The notes under the pieces were generated by a model. The model worked only from the letters and a program-made list of their open reading frames with translations, was not told where the DNA came from and searched no databases. The translations under genes and the position numbers were made by a program. A stretch of DNA of 64,000 bases. Origin: Gracilaria domingensis. Taxonomy: Eukaryota; Rhodophyta; Florideophyceae; Gracilariales; Gracilariaceae. Position 1 is the first letter of the stretch; every line of letters starts with the position of its first letter. The stretch is from positions 62,001-126,000 of the forward strand of contig VCMS01000117.1 in NCBI GenBank assembly GCA_022539475.1, given 5' to 3'. Positions 20,566 through 32,210 of the stretch are shown piece by piece.

Positions 20566-21039
20566 TGGGCGCGCGCGCGCATGGCGGCGGCCAGCGTGGC
20601 CAGCGCGTCGGCGCCGCGCGGCCGCGCCGCGCAGGCGCGCGCGCCCACGCCGTCGGCGATGCGCGCGGCGGCGGCCGCGCCCAGCGACGCGCGCGCGGCG
20701 GCGAGCGCGGCCGCGACGCCGCGCGCGCGCGCGCTGCGCCCCAGCGCGTCGCGCGCGCCCCACAGCGGCGCGCCGGCGGCGTCCGCGGCGCGCAGCTCGG
20801 CGCGCAGCGCCGCCGCCACCGGCTCGGCGCCGCCCGCCTGCAGCAGCCGCCGCAGCGCGCGCAGCTCGCGCGCCGCCCAGCGCTCGTGCGCCGACGCGAA
20901 CGCCCACACGGCGCAGCTCGCGCACGCGAGCCGCACGTCGGCGCGCGCCGCCGCCGCCCGCCGCCCGCACTCGTGCGACAGCGCGCCGCCCCACGCCACC
21001 ATCGCCACGCGCTCGCCGGCGCCCAGCGCCCAGCCGCCG

Positions 21040-21076
<37 letters not shown>

Positions 21077-24000
21077 GCGCCTCCAGCAGCAGCCCGCATT
21101 GGCGCGCCAGCCGCGCCGTGTACTCCACCGCGTCGTGCGCGCCGCGCGGCCGCGCCTCGTCCTCCCACCGCGTGCAGCTCAGCAGCGCCGCCATGGCGCC
21201 GGCGCGCTGCTTCACGGCCAGCGCCCACGCGCCGTCCTCGCGCTCGTGCGCGTGCGCGTGCGCGTCCACGTGCGCGTGCGCGCGCTCGCGCACGCGCGCC
21301 ATGCGCATCACGCCGATCACCAGCGCCTCCACCGAGTCGCGCCGCGCGCGCCAGTCGCGCACCCAGTCGTACGCGCCGCGCCGCGCGCCGCCGCACGCCT
21401 TGCGCACCGCCAGCCCCACGCGCAGCACCTCCTCGAGCACCTGCAGCAGCCCGCCCAGAACCACGTGCCGCTTCTTCGCCATGCACTCCTGCCGCTGCGC
21501 CTCCATCTGCGCCACCACTTCCACCCCAAACTGCCCCAGCTCCTCCACGTGCGCGCACCACTTCTGCAGCGCCGTCACCCCGTTGTCCACCGCGCCCTCG
21601 CCGCCCTCTTCGATCCTGCGCCTCAGCTCGCCGCCAATGTCCGCCACCATTGCAAACGTCTTCATCGCCACGCTGCAGAAGATCGAGTCCTGCACCCGCA
21701 GCACCTCTCGGCTCACCTGGGTCGCGCGCGTCCTGTCCGCGCTCTTGCGCATCACCATCAGCTGCTTCACCACGTTCTGCGACAGCCACTCCACGTACAC
21801 CCCAACGTTCCTGCCCTGCGCGAGCACCGCCTTGCATCGCGTGCAGATCGCTTCCATCATTGCGTTCCAGCCTAGGTCATTGTCGCCCCCAAAGGTAGCC
21901 ACATGCTCCGCCACTGCCTGCAACGACGCGCACTTTGACGTCAGCATGCGGCAAAGCAGATACTCCCCATTCTTTGAACTGCTGCACAACCGATCACCCA
22001 TCGTCAGCATCAGCCCAACGTGGTGCTTCACCGCATGCCCACTGCTGCCGCTCGTGAACAGCGCCCCGTTCTTCACCACCGTCATCACCCGCTTCATCAC
22101 GTTTCCGCCCTTCTCCTGCTCCTGCGCGTACCGCCACCCCAGCAGCAGCACGCATTCACACGCCGTCTTCAGCTCCTCCTTCAGCCGCGCCCCGTCTGCC
22201 CCCATGCTCACACTCGCAAATCTCGCCGCCACGAACGGTGCCTTCGCGCAGTAGCAGCTCTCTTCCCGCATACTCGTCGCCGCACAGATTGCTTTCGACG
22301 TTGCCACCAGCACTTGCTCCGTCACAGGCCACAGCCGTCCCGAGATGTGCACGCTGAACAGCTTGATGAACATCTGCAGCATCTTCTCCGCGCGATCTGC
22401 GCTGCCGTCTGCCGACACTGCCTCCGACAAGCGCTTCAGCGCGTAGCAAACTGCCGCCCAGTTCTCGGGGCATAGCACGCCCTCACTTCCTTCTCCCGCA
22501 TTGCAATTCCCCGCATCGAGACGAACCGCAAACATGCCCCCAATGGCAATCAGACCGGACACGTACGAAATCAGCGCCTTCTCGCTTTCCTTCTCCTTCT
22601 TCTCGCGTTTGCCCTTCCCTTCGCCTACTAGTTCCCCAAACCACGACTCCAACGCCTTGTTGATCACACGCCAGGCTTCTGCATGCCCATCCACCGCTGT
22701 CGCCCGTCGAATGGTAGCAGCCCATATCGCCACGATCGCCTTGTGTCGAAACACCACTGCGTCGCCGCCGTTGGCGCGAAGGAAAATGGACAACGAGTCG
22801 TAGCCAGCGCCAAGCTGAGTCTCCCTCAAGTCGATGAGCTCCTTGACTAATACAGACAGCACGCCCACGTCAGGGTCGCAAGCCAACAGACGCATACAGA
22901 TTCCGGTAACAACTCGCGTTTCGCTGTCGGACAGCCCACCGGCCATTGCCAGGCTGCCCAGCGCCTGCGACTCAAACAATGCTAGCCATATCTGTCGGAA
23001 GCTTGTGTTCTTCCTGCTGTCGCTTTCGTCCACGAGTCCATTGCGTCCGATAAGGTTTTCAGCTCCAAGGATCCATTCTGTCACATCAATTGTACTCTCA
23101 CACAGCTCGTCATCGGCGTGGTGTCCGACTGTTTTAGGGAGCGATCCTGCTCTCTCTGGCACAAACAGCTCTGGTGCAAGAACCTGCTCAACAACAATCG
23201 CTTGCGATGGCACCGGCGTCTGCAACGCATCGAATGCGGCTTCTCTCTTACTTCTCGAATTACCCGTGTTGCCAGCTGGTTGACTCTGGAGGTACTGCGA
23301 TAGTAAATCCTTCTCCATAGGATCCCCCCATTCATCATGATCACTTCCGCTTCCGGCCGCAACAGCCAAGCCATCGTCGTCCTCTAAAACGGGACTGTGT
23401 TCGGCAAGATCGCGGTCGCACACCTCTTTGTAAAGCTCGTTCGCCTGTTCGGGCTCCTGTTCGTCGTCCTCCTGGTCCAAAACGTCTTTTCCACCGAGAG
23501 CCTTGATCAAAAGGCGTATGTCCTTCTCTTGTGGTTCACCGCCCATGCGACTCAAAAACATTTCGAAACCTCTCTCAATGGACTCTAGTGCGCCACGATT
23601 TGCATCACGAGCGTCGTAAGCCCTTCCCTCTACCGCTGTGGGAGCCTCAGTTTCAGCTTCGTTATCCGAATCCACGTCCCATGTTGTCTTAATATTCCTT
23701 GATGAACCAGTCGATGGAACGGAGATAACATGATCTGCGGTTCCACGTTCCTGAACAACAGCGCTTGGCCATGCGGTGCCCGAAGACGTCAGAGGATCAC
23801 AAGCCTTCGTCGTCGATGAGAGCGCTGTCGTAGCCTTCGTATTGCTCAACGCTTCCTTCATGGCTATATCCGAGTCCGCCAGTTCTTCGAAAGTGAGTGA
23901 CTGTACAGGGTGCTGAGTAGCTATGGTAAAGTGTTCACTTTCTCTTGTCGACAAAGTCGTTCTCAACTGCGACGCAGAGTCAGTTGTCCTCGCCCTCTTA

Positions 24001-25580
24001 GTTCGCCGAGTGATTTTCACTTCTTCTTCAGAACTGGAGCTTCGACATGTTGGAGATTCTTTCTGACGGCGTTTGCGCGAGCCACCAGTTTCTTGTGGAG
24101 TTATGGGTGATACCAAAGAGGCAAAGGGATTTCCGTTCTTCTCCTCAATTGGAAGATTACAGGATGGTGTAGATGTACCTTCACGTGCAGAACGGTTTAT
24201 TGGGCCTGATGTGTGAGGTCTCGTCAAGCATTCCCGTCCATCGTCGGATGCTAAACGAGCATGCTTTTGCTTCTTTCGCGTTTTCTTGGTGTCCAGCTTG
24301 TTCGGCTCCCGTATCTTCTTAGCCTCAGTTTTCGAACCCACACAAGGTCCTTCTGATTCCTGTCGTCCGGGCATAGTACCTCGGGATGGCTTTGACTTGG
24401 CTGCAGATTTGTTCTCTTGTTGTGCAGATGGCTGTGACAGCTTCCCTCGAGGCCTTCGCATTGTAGTACTTCTTTTGGCACGGGGCCTTTCCTGCGCAAT
24501 GGCGGACACGGGCTTTCCTTCGGAATGGCGAGGCTCTGTTGAGCTGCTTCTCTTCGCTTTAAGTCTCGCGGACTTGCGAACGATGGGAGCGACGGATGGG
24601 GTGTTGAGTTTCGCGATGATCAGAGCACCATGGGGTGAAGGATTCTCCTCTGGTCTTCCGCATTCAACTGTCTGATTGTTAGCCGCTTCTGCTTCTGGTT
24701 TCTTGTTAGATGAAGGTTGCCCAGGCTTCGGTGCCCTACTTATTCTTGAAGACGGATCCTGTGTTGTTGCGGGCTTGCCAAGATGTTCTGCTCTGCTGGA
24801 CTCGTCGGGCTTCGGTTCTCGCATAACCTTGCTGACGCACACAGAATGCTCCGTTTTGTTCATGGTTGACGCAGTAAACCTGGAACTACACAAATCCCTT
24901 TGGTTCTCAAACAAAACATAATGCATCGGATCTGCATCCAGTCGAACGAGGAGATCAATCACAAATGCTGGCCCGAGACACAAGATGTTGTTCTCAACCA
25001 GGAATTGCACAACTGCGGAACTGGATGGACTTAGACCTGGGGCGACGATTGCAAAGGATACGCCCTTACTATGGTCCGCTACGACAGTGGCACCCGCCGT
25101 GACAAGAATGTGGCTCAGAACAGCCGTGGAAGGAGCAGCTGAAGCTGCTGCGCCGCGTGGTCGCAGTTCACCCACAACAAGTACCTCGTTTTTCCATAAT
25201 GGAAGACGTTTGGAAGGCAGGTGCTTCCAAAAGCTGTATGCTCGCAGTGAGATGCGTCCAACCCACAAGAGGCTGGTATTTGGTTCGAGCACCTGGTCGG
25301 GCACTGTGCACTGATGGGTTTCAGTCAAGGAAGAGATGGGTTGCTGAGGTTGTTGTACAAGCGCGTGCAGAAACGTGGGCTTCACGAGGGCGACGCGGCC
25401 GGCAGACGCAATGGCACACACCAGAGCCAGACAGGGAACAGGTTTTTCGATGATGACGTGTGTTGTTTCGGGATACCATTGCTCGAGAGAGACTGTGTGG
25501 AGCGGATGGGGGATCGAGCGACGCAGGGTGCGAATGGTGCGAGGAGCAAGCTGCGAAGGGGGGACCAGTATGGCGACCAT
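20139..25580 (-). CDS. Very large N-terminal BRCT-type protein with helical C-terminal region
   Basis: About 1813 residues from MVAILVPPSQ; an in-frame ATG at 25736 would add 52 low-quality residues. Residues 1-230 look like two BRCT-type units: THVIIEKPV...ALVCAIASAGRVALVKPTFLHAL, then SHILVTAGATVVADHSKGVSFAIVAP...FLVENNILCLGPAFVIDLL. Residues ~230-750 are basic, Ser/Pro/Lys-rich and disordered. From ~800 to ~1450 the sequence is long amphipathic helices, suggesting an alpha-solenoid. The last ~400 residues are Ala/Arg-rich with Gly tracts coded by GCC runs. A BRCT-plus-solenoid protein suggests DNA damage or replication-fork repair, perhaps in the style of Rtt107/Brc1 with Mms22, but this is a guess. 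GC content climbs strongly toward the 3' end. Confidence 0.7.
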
Positions 25581-25762
25581 AGCGGCGCCGTCGGGAGATG
25601 GGAAGGGGTGCGGAGGGGCACAGGAGTGAGGTTGACGACGTCGTGGACGGAGCGAAGCGTTCGATCGCACAGTGCTCGGTTGCACAGCTGTTTGCAGACA
25701 AGCGTCATTTTGGCGCGCAAACCGTATGCTTTCCAAAAACGCGCCGTAATTTTACGGGGGCC

Positions 25763-26896
25763 TCATGATGCGCCCCAAGCGTGCACCACGCGGGCAATCT
25801 CCACGAAAACCTCCACCGCAATCAGCGCGAGAATGGCTCTTTCCACGCGGTCTGACGACGAAGACGAAAGTTCGTTGTTCAAGATATCAAGCGCTTCTTT
25901 GATGACTTCTGTGCGCGAGTCTAATATTCTGGAGCGCTGCCTCAATTCCACTTGTCCCGCGCATTCCTGGTGCAGCGCCTCCAGGTCTGGGTGGTTCCAG
26001 AAGAATTCCGGCGTGTCTTTTATGTCGGATACTAGATTGAGTGCATACCGAGCAGCAAGAAGCTCTCCGATGAGTCCCTTTATGTCACGATGAGACAGCT
26101 CTATTTTGCCATTTCTTGCTAGTTCGTCGGGCAGATTCCTCGTTCTCATAACAAGCGCGTCAATCACTTCCTCAAACAGAAGGAGCTTCACGGATTGCGC
26201 GAGTCCGTAGGAAAACGCAAGCAATTGCTCAACGTCTTCCAAGTCAGTGATGACGATTTCGTCGTTTTTAAAACAAGGCCTCTTGCGACCGTTTTGGACC
26301 GAGTACTTGAATTCATGGTCAAATTCGTCCATTCCCAACTGCAGCTTAGAATCGCTCCTTCGGCTGAGCGGCTTGACCGACAGATGCGCTACATCTTGAA
26401 AATTTTCGAGCTCATCAAGGAGCCGCTTTCGCATGTCGACGGGAAGTCCCCAGAAAACAGCAGCTCCAGAACTGAAAAGGAAAGCATGGCCAAAGGAACC
26501 GCGTGTGCCGCTAGCCTCTCTGAAAGGGACGTGCACCACATCACCATCAAACACCCTGACATCTTGATTCCTGAAGATTACTTTGGAATCATCGCATTCA
26601 TGCTGCTTAACTGTGAACGATAACTTCCTAAAGAAGTTAGCCACTCGAAATAAAACCACCGGATTGTCCACACAGTACGCTGCACAAATCCCGTCAGAGT
26701 TGTTCAACTTGTTATCAGACACACCGCTTTTCGGCTTCTTTCGCGAAAATTCTGCCCCCATTTCTGGATCAGCAACATGTGCAAGGAATCGTCCACATCC
26801 GATCGAACTAAGAGAATGAATTACATTAGGATGGTACTTGAACGAGCGTCGGGCATAAATCATTGCCATTTGAATATCCGCTATTCGCACGATCAA
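25763..26896 (-). CDS. RMD1/RMND1/Sif2 family (DUF155) protein
   Basis: 377 residues. Family members are membrane-tethered, usually mitochondrial; human RMND1 supports mitochondrial translation. Hallmarks visible: GAAVFWGLPVDMRKRLLDELENF, then FSYGLAQSVKLLLFEEVID near residues 230-250, a helical region ELSHRDIKGLIGELLAARYALNL, FFWNHPDLEALHQ, and the C-terminal helix RSRILDSRTEVIKEALDIL. A likely C-terminal membrane segment (RAILALIAVEVFVEIARVV) is placed as in the family. It lies 183 bp upstream of the BRCT gene in the same direction. Confidence 0.85.
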   Translation of the reverse strand: MIVRIADIQMAMIYARRSFKYHPNVIHSLSSIGCGRFLAHVADPEMGAEFSRKKPKSGVSDNKLNNSDGICAAYCVDNPVVLFRVANFFRKLSFTVKQHECDDSKVIFRNQDVRVFDGDVVHVPFREASGTRGSFGHAFLFSSGAAVFWGLPVDMRKRLLDELENFQDVAHLSVKPLSRRSDSKLQLGMDEFDHEFKYSVQNGRKRPCFKNDEIVITDLEDVEQLLAFSYGLAQSVKLLLFEEVIDALVMRTRNLPDELARNGKIELSHRDIKGLIGELLAARYALNLVSDIKDTPEFFWNHPDLEALHQECAGQVELRQRSRILDSRTEVIKEALDILNNELSSSSSDRVERAILALIAVEVFVEIARVVHAWGAS

Positions 26897-27657
26897 ACGG
26901 CGTACTAGCTAGCTAGCACTAGTATCGTATCGCGTATCGCGAGAAAGGGCAAAGTTGTGTTTTGGACCGCCTTGAAGTCCTTATTCACTCATTCATCGAT
27001 CATGACCGAAGAGAATGGGTGTATCGAAGCCCGTACAAAGCACTAGACCACAGCATCAATGATTGACGAAGATCTATCCCGAATTCCTTAAACGAGTTAA
27101 TACTCTCTACAACCACTGGCAGTCCTGGAGTTGCTGATCTACTGGATCTTCGTTCAATGCTACGAGCTTCCATCGTGTGTGTCGCGCTGATACATACACG
27201 CTCTGCGAAGTCTGACATGATGCACACGCACAAACATTGCACGCCTGCGTGCATGCGATGTTTGTGCGTGTTTATGTGTGCTTCGCTGGTGTCAGCTTAC
27301 ACGTTAAGCCTGAAAGCTCCGTTTGTAAGGCTACACGTACTGATCTGTGACGGAGCCATTTCTGTCTTCGTCGTCAGCAAATAGACCACATACCAAGAGT
27401 TCACGTTTCTTCTTGTGTGCTTTTGCGTTTGCCGTCGGTGCGGTATGCATACCGCTTGGTGAACTTGACTTGTTCCAGCGCTGATTGATCTCAACAAAAC
27501 TTTTCTCTTCGAGGGAATTTCAAGGCCAGCCCAGTCAAGTTCCCACCCTGGAGTTGTAGTGGCCTACAACACTCTTCTGGAACTCGTTTCAGTGCGCACC
27601 TCGTGCCAGTGTTGCAACTGATCCATCTTTGGTCTTGAAGATCCAAGCTCGAGAACC
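26897..27657. other. Divergent intergenic region with a hairpin
   Basis: Separates the DUF155 gene from the ABCF gene. It contains short palindromic runs (TAGCTAGCTAGC near 26907) and a hairpin with 13-bp outer arms at 27225-27237 and 27258-27270, with 7-bp inner arms. No gene is supported. Confidence 0.55.
27225..27270. repeat. Inverted repeat (hairpin)
   Basis: Outer arms CACGCACAAACAT / ATGTTTGTGCGTG are perfect; inner arms TGCACGC / GCGTGCA are also perfect, separated by a small asymmetry. It lies about 390 bp before the ABCF start codon. Confidence 0.75.
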
Positions 27658-29823
27658 ATGGTTGGCAAATCTGTAACAGTTGAGAACGCGCGCGACGCTC
27701 TTGCAACTGCTGTAGGTCTGGAGAATCCTTTGACCGATATCGACCCGGCCGTAATACAATACCTGACGTCAGCGCTCGCAGATGCGGCTGCTGCGGAAGA
27801 CGAAGTAGTGGAAGTAGTCTCAATTTTCCTTCCGCACCTAAACCCTGACATTTCTTCATCCAAAAGCCAGGAGGTCGCCCGTGACATCCGCCGTCAACTT
27901 CATGGAGCGCCAACAGAGGATCAAACACGAGAAAAGCTGGTTCGTCTCACGAAGGCCACTCGGTTAGGAGCAAGTGTGGGCATAGACACGGGGAGACGGA
28001 AAGGCGGCAGAGCAAGGCAGAGCGCAGGAAATGCCAATCAGACATTGGACCGTTCTGCGGAAGCTGAGAGAGCCAAAGAAGCTTCAGCTGCACGTCGTGC
28101 GAGACGCGTGGGAGCACAGGTGAAGACGTATCAGTCTGAAGCCACGGTGAGCAGTACGAAAGCGAAATACACCCCCGGTTCGACTGATGTCCATATAGAA
28201 GGTCTGGATTTGTCCTTTGGAGGAATGACCTTACTAGAGGCGGCCGAACTCCACATTCCATACGGCAGAAGAGTTGGAATTATCGGCAGAAATGGATGTG
28301 GTAAGACAACATTGATGCGAGCGATTGCCCGTCGAGAACTACCGATACCAGAAGATATGGATATTGTGTACGTGGAACAGGAAATAGCTGGTAGTGAGAA
28401 GACGCCCCTGGAGGTGGTGCTGGAAAGCGATCTAGAGAGGCAAGAGCTTCTGGCAGAAGAAGAAGAGCTCAATGAGAAGCTGAAGGAAGCAGAGGATGCT
28501 GGCAAAGAGCCGGACCCGTCTACGGCGGCCAGACTCGCTGAGGTGTATGAGAAGCTTGGTCAGATGGATGCCGACAAGGCCAAGGCACGCGCTGCGGGCA
28601 TTCTAGATGGCCTTGGTTTCAGTGATCATGCGATGACGAATCAGACAGTGAATGAGTTTTCTGGGGGTTGGCGTATGCGGATTTCGCTGGCTTCCGCGCT
28701 CTTCCTGGAACCTAGACTGCTGTTGTTGGATGAGCCTTCGAATCATCTCGATGCAATGACCGTCATCTGGTTGGGAGACTATCTTTCGCGTTGGCCGCAC
28801 ACCATTGCGTGCGTATCTCATGATCGAGCGTTTCTGAACGAGATCTGCACTGACATAATTCATGTAAAAGACCACAGACTACATCCCTACAGTGGCAACT
28901 ACGACGATTTCGAGAAAGCAAGAAGAGAAAGACTCAAAGAATTGGAACGCACTGCAGAAAGTCAAGAAATGAAGCGCGCGCACATTCAGAAGTTTGTGGA
29001 CAAATTCCGCTATAACGCGAAACGTGCAAGTATGGCTCAAAGTCGACTGAAAATGCTACAACGTATGGATGAAGAGAGAATAGTACTTCCAAGCGAAGAG
29101 GAAGAATTCTCGTTCACATTCCCAGATCCCGGAGCATTAACTGGTTCCCATGCATCCGTTCAGATTTGCGATGTGACTTTTGGATATCCGGACCGAGAAG
29201 TTCTCTTTCGGAAACTGGATTTCAGCATCAACATGGATTCTAGAACTGTGCTTCTCGGTCCCAATGGGGCCGGGAAGTCAACGTTACTCAAGCTCCTTCT
29301 AGGCGAAAACATTCCCATTGACGGTGAAGTGAAGAAGTCACCAAAGCTGCGGTTGGGATACTTCTCACAACATCATATGGACACCCTAGTACTTTGGCGA
29401 ACGCCATTGGAGCACATGAAAGTGACGTTCCCAGACGCAATAATGCCCGAGTTACGTAGTCATTTGGCGAAGCTTGGAGTGCGCAATGATCAAGCGCTGC
29501 GACCAATTAATACGTTATCTGGAGGTCAAAAGAGTCGAGTAGCTCTTGCGGTTATCACGTTCCAGAAGCCCCATATATTGATTCTTGATGAGCCCACTAA
29601 TCATCTGGACATCGAGACTCTTGATTCACTAATAATGGCACTTAATTCTTTCAACGGAGGATTGCTTGTGGTTACGCATGATGCGAGACTCGTTGCTAGT
29701 GTCTGTGAAACAATATGCGTGTGTGAGGACGGTAAGGTGACAGAGTTTAGAGGAGAGTATCAGGAGTATCGGCAACAGATGGTTCGACGATTACGTGCAA
29801 GATCGAAACTTTTCTCAATGTGA
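27658..29823 (+). CDS. ABCF ATPase, GCN20/ABCF3 type
   Basis: 721 residues with two ABC domains and no membrane helices, as in soluble ABCF proteins acting on ribosomes. The N-terminal ~190 residues (helical, with VVEVVSIFLPHLNP) match the GCN20/ABCF3 region that binds GCN1, which links uncharged tRNA sensing to eIF2-alpha kinase GCN2. Domain 1 has Walker A GRNGCGKTT, signature FSGGW and Walker B LLLLDEPSNHLD. A charged linker follows, then domain 2 with GPNGAGKST, LSGGQ and LILDEPTNHLD. All catalytic motifs are intact. Single exon. Confidence 0.93.
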   Translation: MVGKSVTVENARDALATAVGLENPLTDIDPAVIQYLTSALADAAAAEDEVVEVVSIFLPHLNPDISSSKSQEVARDIRRQLHGAPTEDQTREKLVRLTKATRLGASVGIDTGRRKGGRARQSAGNANQTLDRSAEAERAKEASAARRARRVGAQVKTYQSEATVSSTKAKYTPGSTDVHIEGLDLSFGGMTLLEAAELHIPYGRRVGIIGRNGCGKTTLMRAIARRELPIPEDMDIVYVEQEIAGSEKTPLEVVLESDLERQELLAEEEELNEKLKEAEDAGKEPDPSTAARLAEVYEKLGQMDADKAKARAAGILDGLGFSDHAMTNQTVNEFSGGWRMRISLASALFLEPRLLLLDEPSNHLDAMTVIWLGDYLSRWPHTIACVSHDRAFLNEICTDIIHVKDHRLHPYSGNYDDFEKARRERLKELERTAESQEMKRAHIQKFVDKFRYNAKRASMAQSRLKMLQRMDEERIVLPSEEEEFSFTFPDPGALTGSHASVQICDVTFGYPDREVLFRKLDFSINMDSRTVLLGPNGAGKSTLLKLLLGENIPIDGEVKKSPKLRLGYFSQHHMDTLVLWRTPLEHMKVTFPDAIMPELRSHLAKLGVRNDQALRPINTLSGGQKSRVALAVITFQKPHILILDEPTNHLDIETLDSLIMALNSFNGGLLVVTHDARLVASVCETICVCEDGKVTEFRGEYQEYRQQMVRRLRARSKLFSM

Positions 29824-30372
29824 GGTAGCCATAACCTTAGATCTGTAGCCTCGCATGAACTTGTCGATAATGTGACGCTATTTTCCAGGTTGCCATGGCG
29901 CGGAAGGTGTCAACCTGGAAAGACCGAGACAAGAAAGTGAAGATTGTTATCATAAATGACAGTACATGTACAGAGGAGGCCTTTGTAATCAGATTGTCCT
30001 CCTTCCATTCGATTTCTCAATGGTCTTCACCGCGCTATGAGTCTGGCCGCCGAATATGGAAGGTACCATGTACGGTTTCGCTCTTCGAGAGGGCTACCAA
30101 AGTGAAATTTCATGAACTGTACAAAGAAACAGATCTAATGCGCAAGATCTCGTGTAGGAGTCTCACAAAAACGGCTGCTCTTCACATACAGGTGCAGCCA
30201 TCTGTGAGCGCCGCCCAACAAGCTCGACATAGAAACTCAAGCACAACTAGCGCAAGCCCATGTCTTCTAAATTGATTGACGCAAAGAGATCTCGTGAGTT
30301 ACCGTTCTGGATATTCAAGAGCATGGAAAATATCTGGTGTCAAACATTCGGCTAACTCATGAGCAGGACAGA
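29824..30372. other. Intergenic between convergent genes
   Basis: Contains a 126-codon ORF (29895-30275, +) with no family resemblance and ordinary non-coding composition; I do not call it a gene. Confidence 0.45.
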
Positions 30373-31152
30373 TCACAATCTAGAACGTGTAGCACCGGCA
30401 ACGACAACAATCTCCCCACTTACAAACCGCGACTGCTCCGACACAAGAAAAGCAGCAACAGTAGCAACGTCATCCACGCAACCACTTCGACGTAGTCGAC
30501 TGCTTTCTTTCCCCGAACCATCTTCTCGCTCTCCCCATCCCAAATCACTCCCATTATCGTCCTTCCACAAAGCGCTTGAGAAACGAGTACGAATTAAACC
30601 TGGGGCCACAGCGTTTACTCGAATGTCATCATCTGCGAGTTCATCCGCGAGAACCTTGACAATTCCCAACAAAGCGGTCTTCGAAATGGAATACACTCCT
30701 AACTTACGAATCGGAAAATAGGCGGCGAGGGAAGTGACGAAAAGAATACTACTACCGGCCTTCAGCATAGGTCTAAACATCTTACAAAGACGAAAGTTTG
30801 CCGTGACATTCACATCGAACACCTTGTTCCAGACTTCATCATTTACATCCAACAGCTTATCAAAGTTAGGTGATATCGCTGCGTTCAGTATAAGTGCATC
30901 AACTCTATCAGCAATCTGACGGGCGTACTGAAACAATCGCATTCGATCCGTCTCTCGAGAAACATGACAAACTACCCCCGTGACCTTACCACAGCCTCCT
31001 AGCTCTTGCAATCGTTTCTCGGCCGCCCGGACATGTGCTTCTGATCTTGAGCTGATGAGAACATGATAATGAAGACGATACAGGTTGGTGGCAATAGCAA
31101 AGCCGATGCCGGACGTTGAGGCTGTGATAATCGCCAGTTTGGTTTCCGTCAT
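30373..31152 (-). CDS. DHRS4-like SDR with peroxisomal PTS1
   Basis: 259 residues from MTETKLAIITAS; an ATG 96 bases upstream is in frame but would mask the Rossmann start. Motifs: TASTSGIG, SSRSEAH (NADP-type second strand), NAAIS, catalytic Ser in FVTSLAAY, YSISK and VNAVAPGLIRTRF. The protein ends in Ser-Arg-Leu, a canonical peroxisomal targeting signal and the same tripeptide used by mammalian DHRS4 (NADPH-dependent carbonyl/retinal reductase). So a peroxisomal carbonyl reductase is likely. An insertion of ~20 charged residues (KDDNGSDLGWGEREDGSGKE) in the substrate loop is unusual. Confidence 0.88.
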   Translation of the reverse strand: MTETKLAIITASTSGIGFAIATNLYRLHYHVLISSRSEAHVRAAEKRLQELGGCGKVTGVVCHVSRETDRMRLFQYARQIADRVDALILNAAISPNFDKLLDVNDEVWNKVFDVNVTANFRLCKMFRPMLKAGSSILFVTSLAAYFPIRKLGVYSISKTALLGIVKVLADELADDDIRVNAVAPGLIRTRFSSALWKDDNGSDLGWGEREDGSGKESSRLRRSGCVDDVATVAAFLVSEQSRFVSGEIVVVAGATRSRL

Positions 31153-32210
31153 GACTAACACACTATGGCCGACATCATCAGCACAGTTGATAGCCTGCGC
31201 TCCTGGGAACAATAGAAGAAACTGTAGAGGCCGTACAAACATCCCCATTGGTCAACTGGAAGACTGCTGAAGTGAAGCAATTGGCTGGTAGAATCTTGGA
31301 AACTGTAGAGGCCGCAGAAATGATCTCATTGGCCATTCAAAGGCCGCATAGCCGCGAAAGGTAAATGTTGCCGTACGACCTTCGTAGAGATATCAAGAAA
31401 AGAAATGAAACAACCACGACAAAGTGGTGGAACAAGAAAGAGCTTTGATTGGACATGTTCAAAAGCATTCCAACATAACAAAAGACTTTAACCTCCCTAC
31501 AATGTTTGTCACGATGCGACGTGCACGGCCGGAGTGCGAAGGCTACCGCCGTTCAAACCGTGTCTATTTCTAATCCACGCGCAAAACGTTTCGCAACAAA
31601 ATTCCATAAATTCATGCACCAGCAACGCGGTCTTTCGGTGCCAGCCGCCGGCCCCATCAGCCACTCCACAAACCAGCCGCTGCTGCTTGCCCCAAAATCT
31701 CAAAGGGAGAAACTGTAGCGGCCGCAGACAAAATCTGATTGGCTGCTACCAGAGCCGCAGAACCGAAATTATTGGGTACTCAACAGCCGCAAGTACAATA
31801 TTATGTGCCAACGAAACACTACGGCCTCATTTATCTTGCCATATGCTGGACAACTCGAAACCGTGTCATTCCACTAAGATTGGAATTGTCACACTGTGAC
31901 AATCAATTTGAGTTATTTGACGCTCATATTGAGCCATAAAATGTCTCGTTGAAGGCGATGTATATTACATTCAATGTAAAACAAAAACCAGACCATAATT
32001 TGTACTTTTTAATTGTTTTGTGTTCCCTCCTGCTTCGTAAATCAAATCAGCTTAGACACATTATCACTCAGCTTTCTCATCGAACCCAGCGATAGTACCA
32101 CAACCGCCTTAACGCCAGCTCCGCTTTTGAGCATCACTTAATCTTTGTACTACAATTCAAGACAGAAGCTTGTACTGCTCTCACACATAAATCGCAATAC
32201 TCAACTCTAA
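31153..32210. other. Accessory-region boundary, non-coding
   Basis: Composition becomes AT-richer here. The block carries three copies of a 36-bp repeat (listed separately) and a 121-codon ORF without motifs. No gene is supported. Confidence 0.5.
31218..31744 (+). repeat. Three dispersed copies of a 36-bp motif
   Basis: Copies at 31218-31253, 31299-31334 and 31709-31744. Each begins GAAACTGTAG, continues GGCCG, and ends with ATTGGY (an inverted CCAAT box). The first two lie just upstream of the peroxisomal SDR start. Confidence 0.75.

Noticed and set aside
18588-21875. 1095-codon plus-strand ORF
   Set aside because: Antisense of the membrane-protein and BRCT genes joined through microsatellites; composition artefact.
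20026-22254. 742-codon Ser/Ala/Pro-rich plus-strand ORF
   Set aside because: Antisense shadow of the GC-rich 3' half of the BRCT gene.
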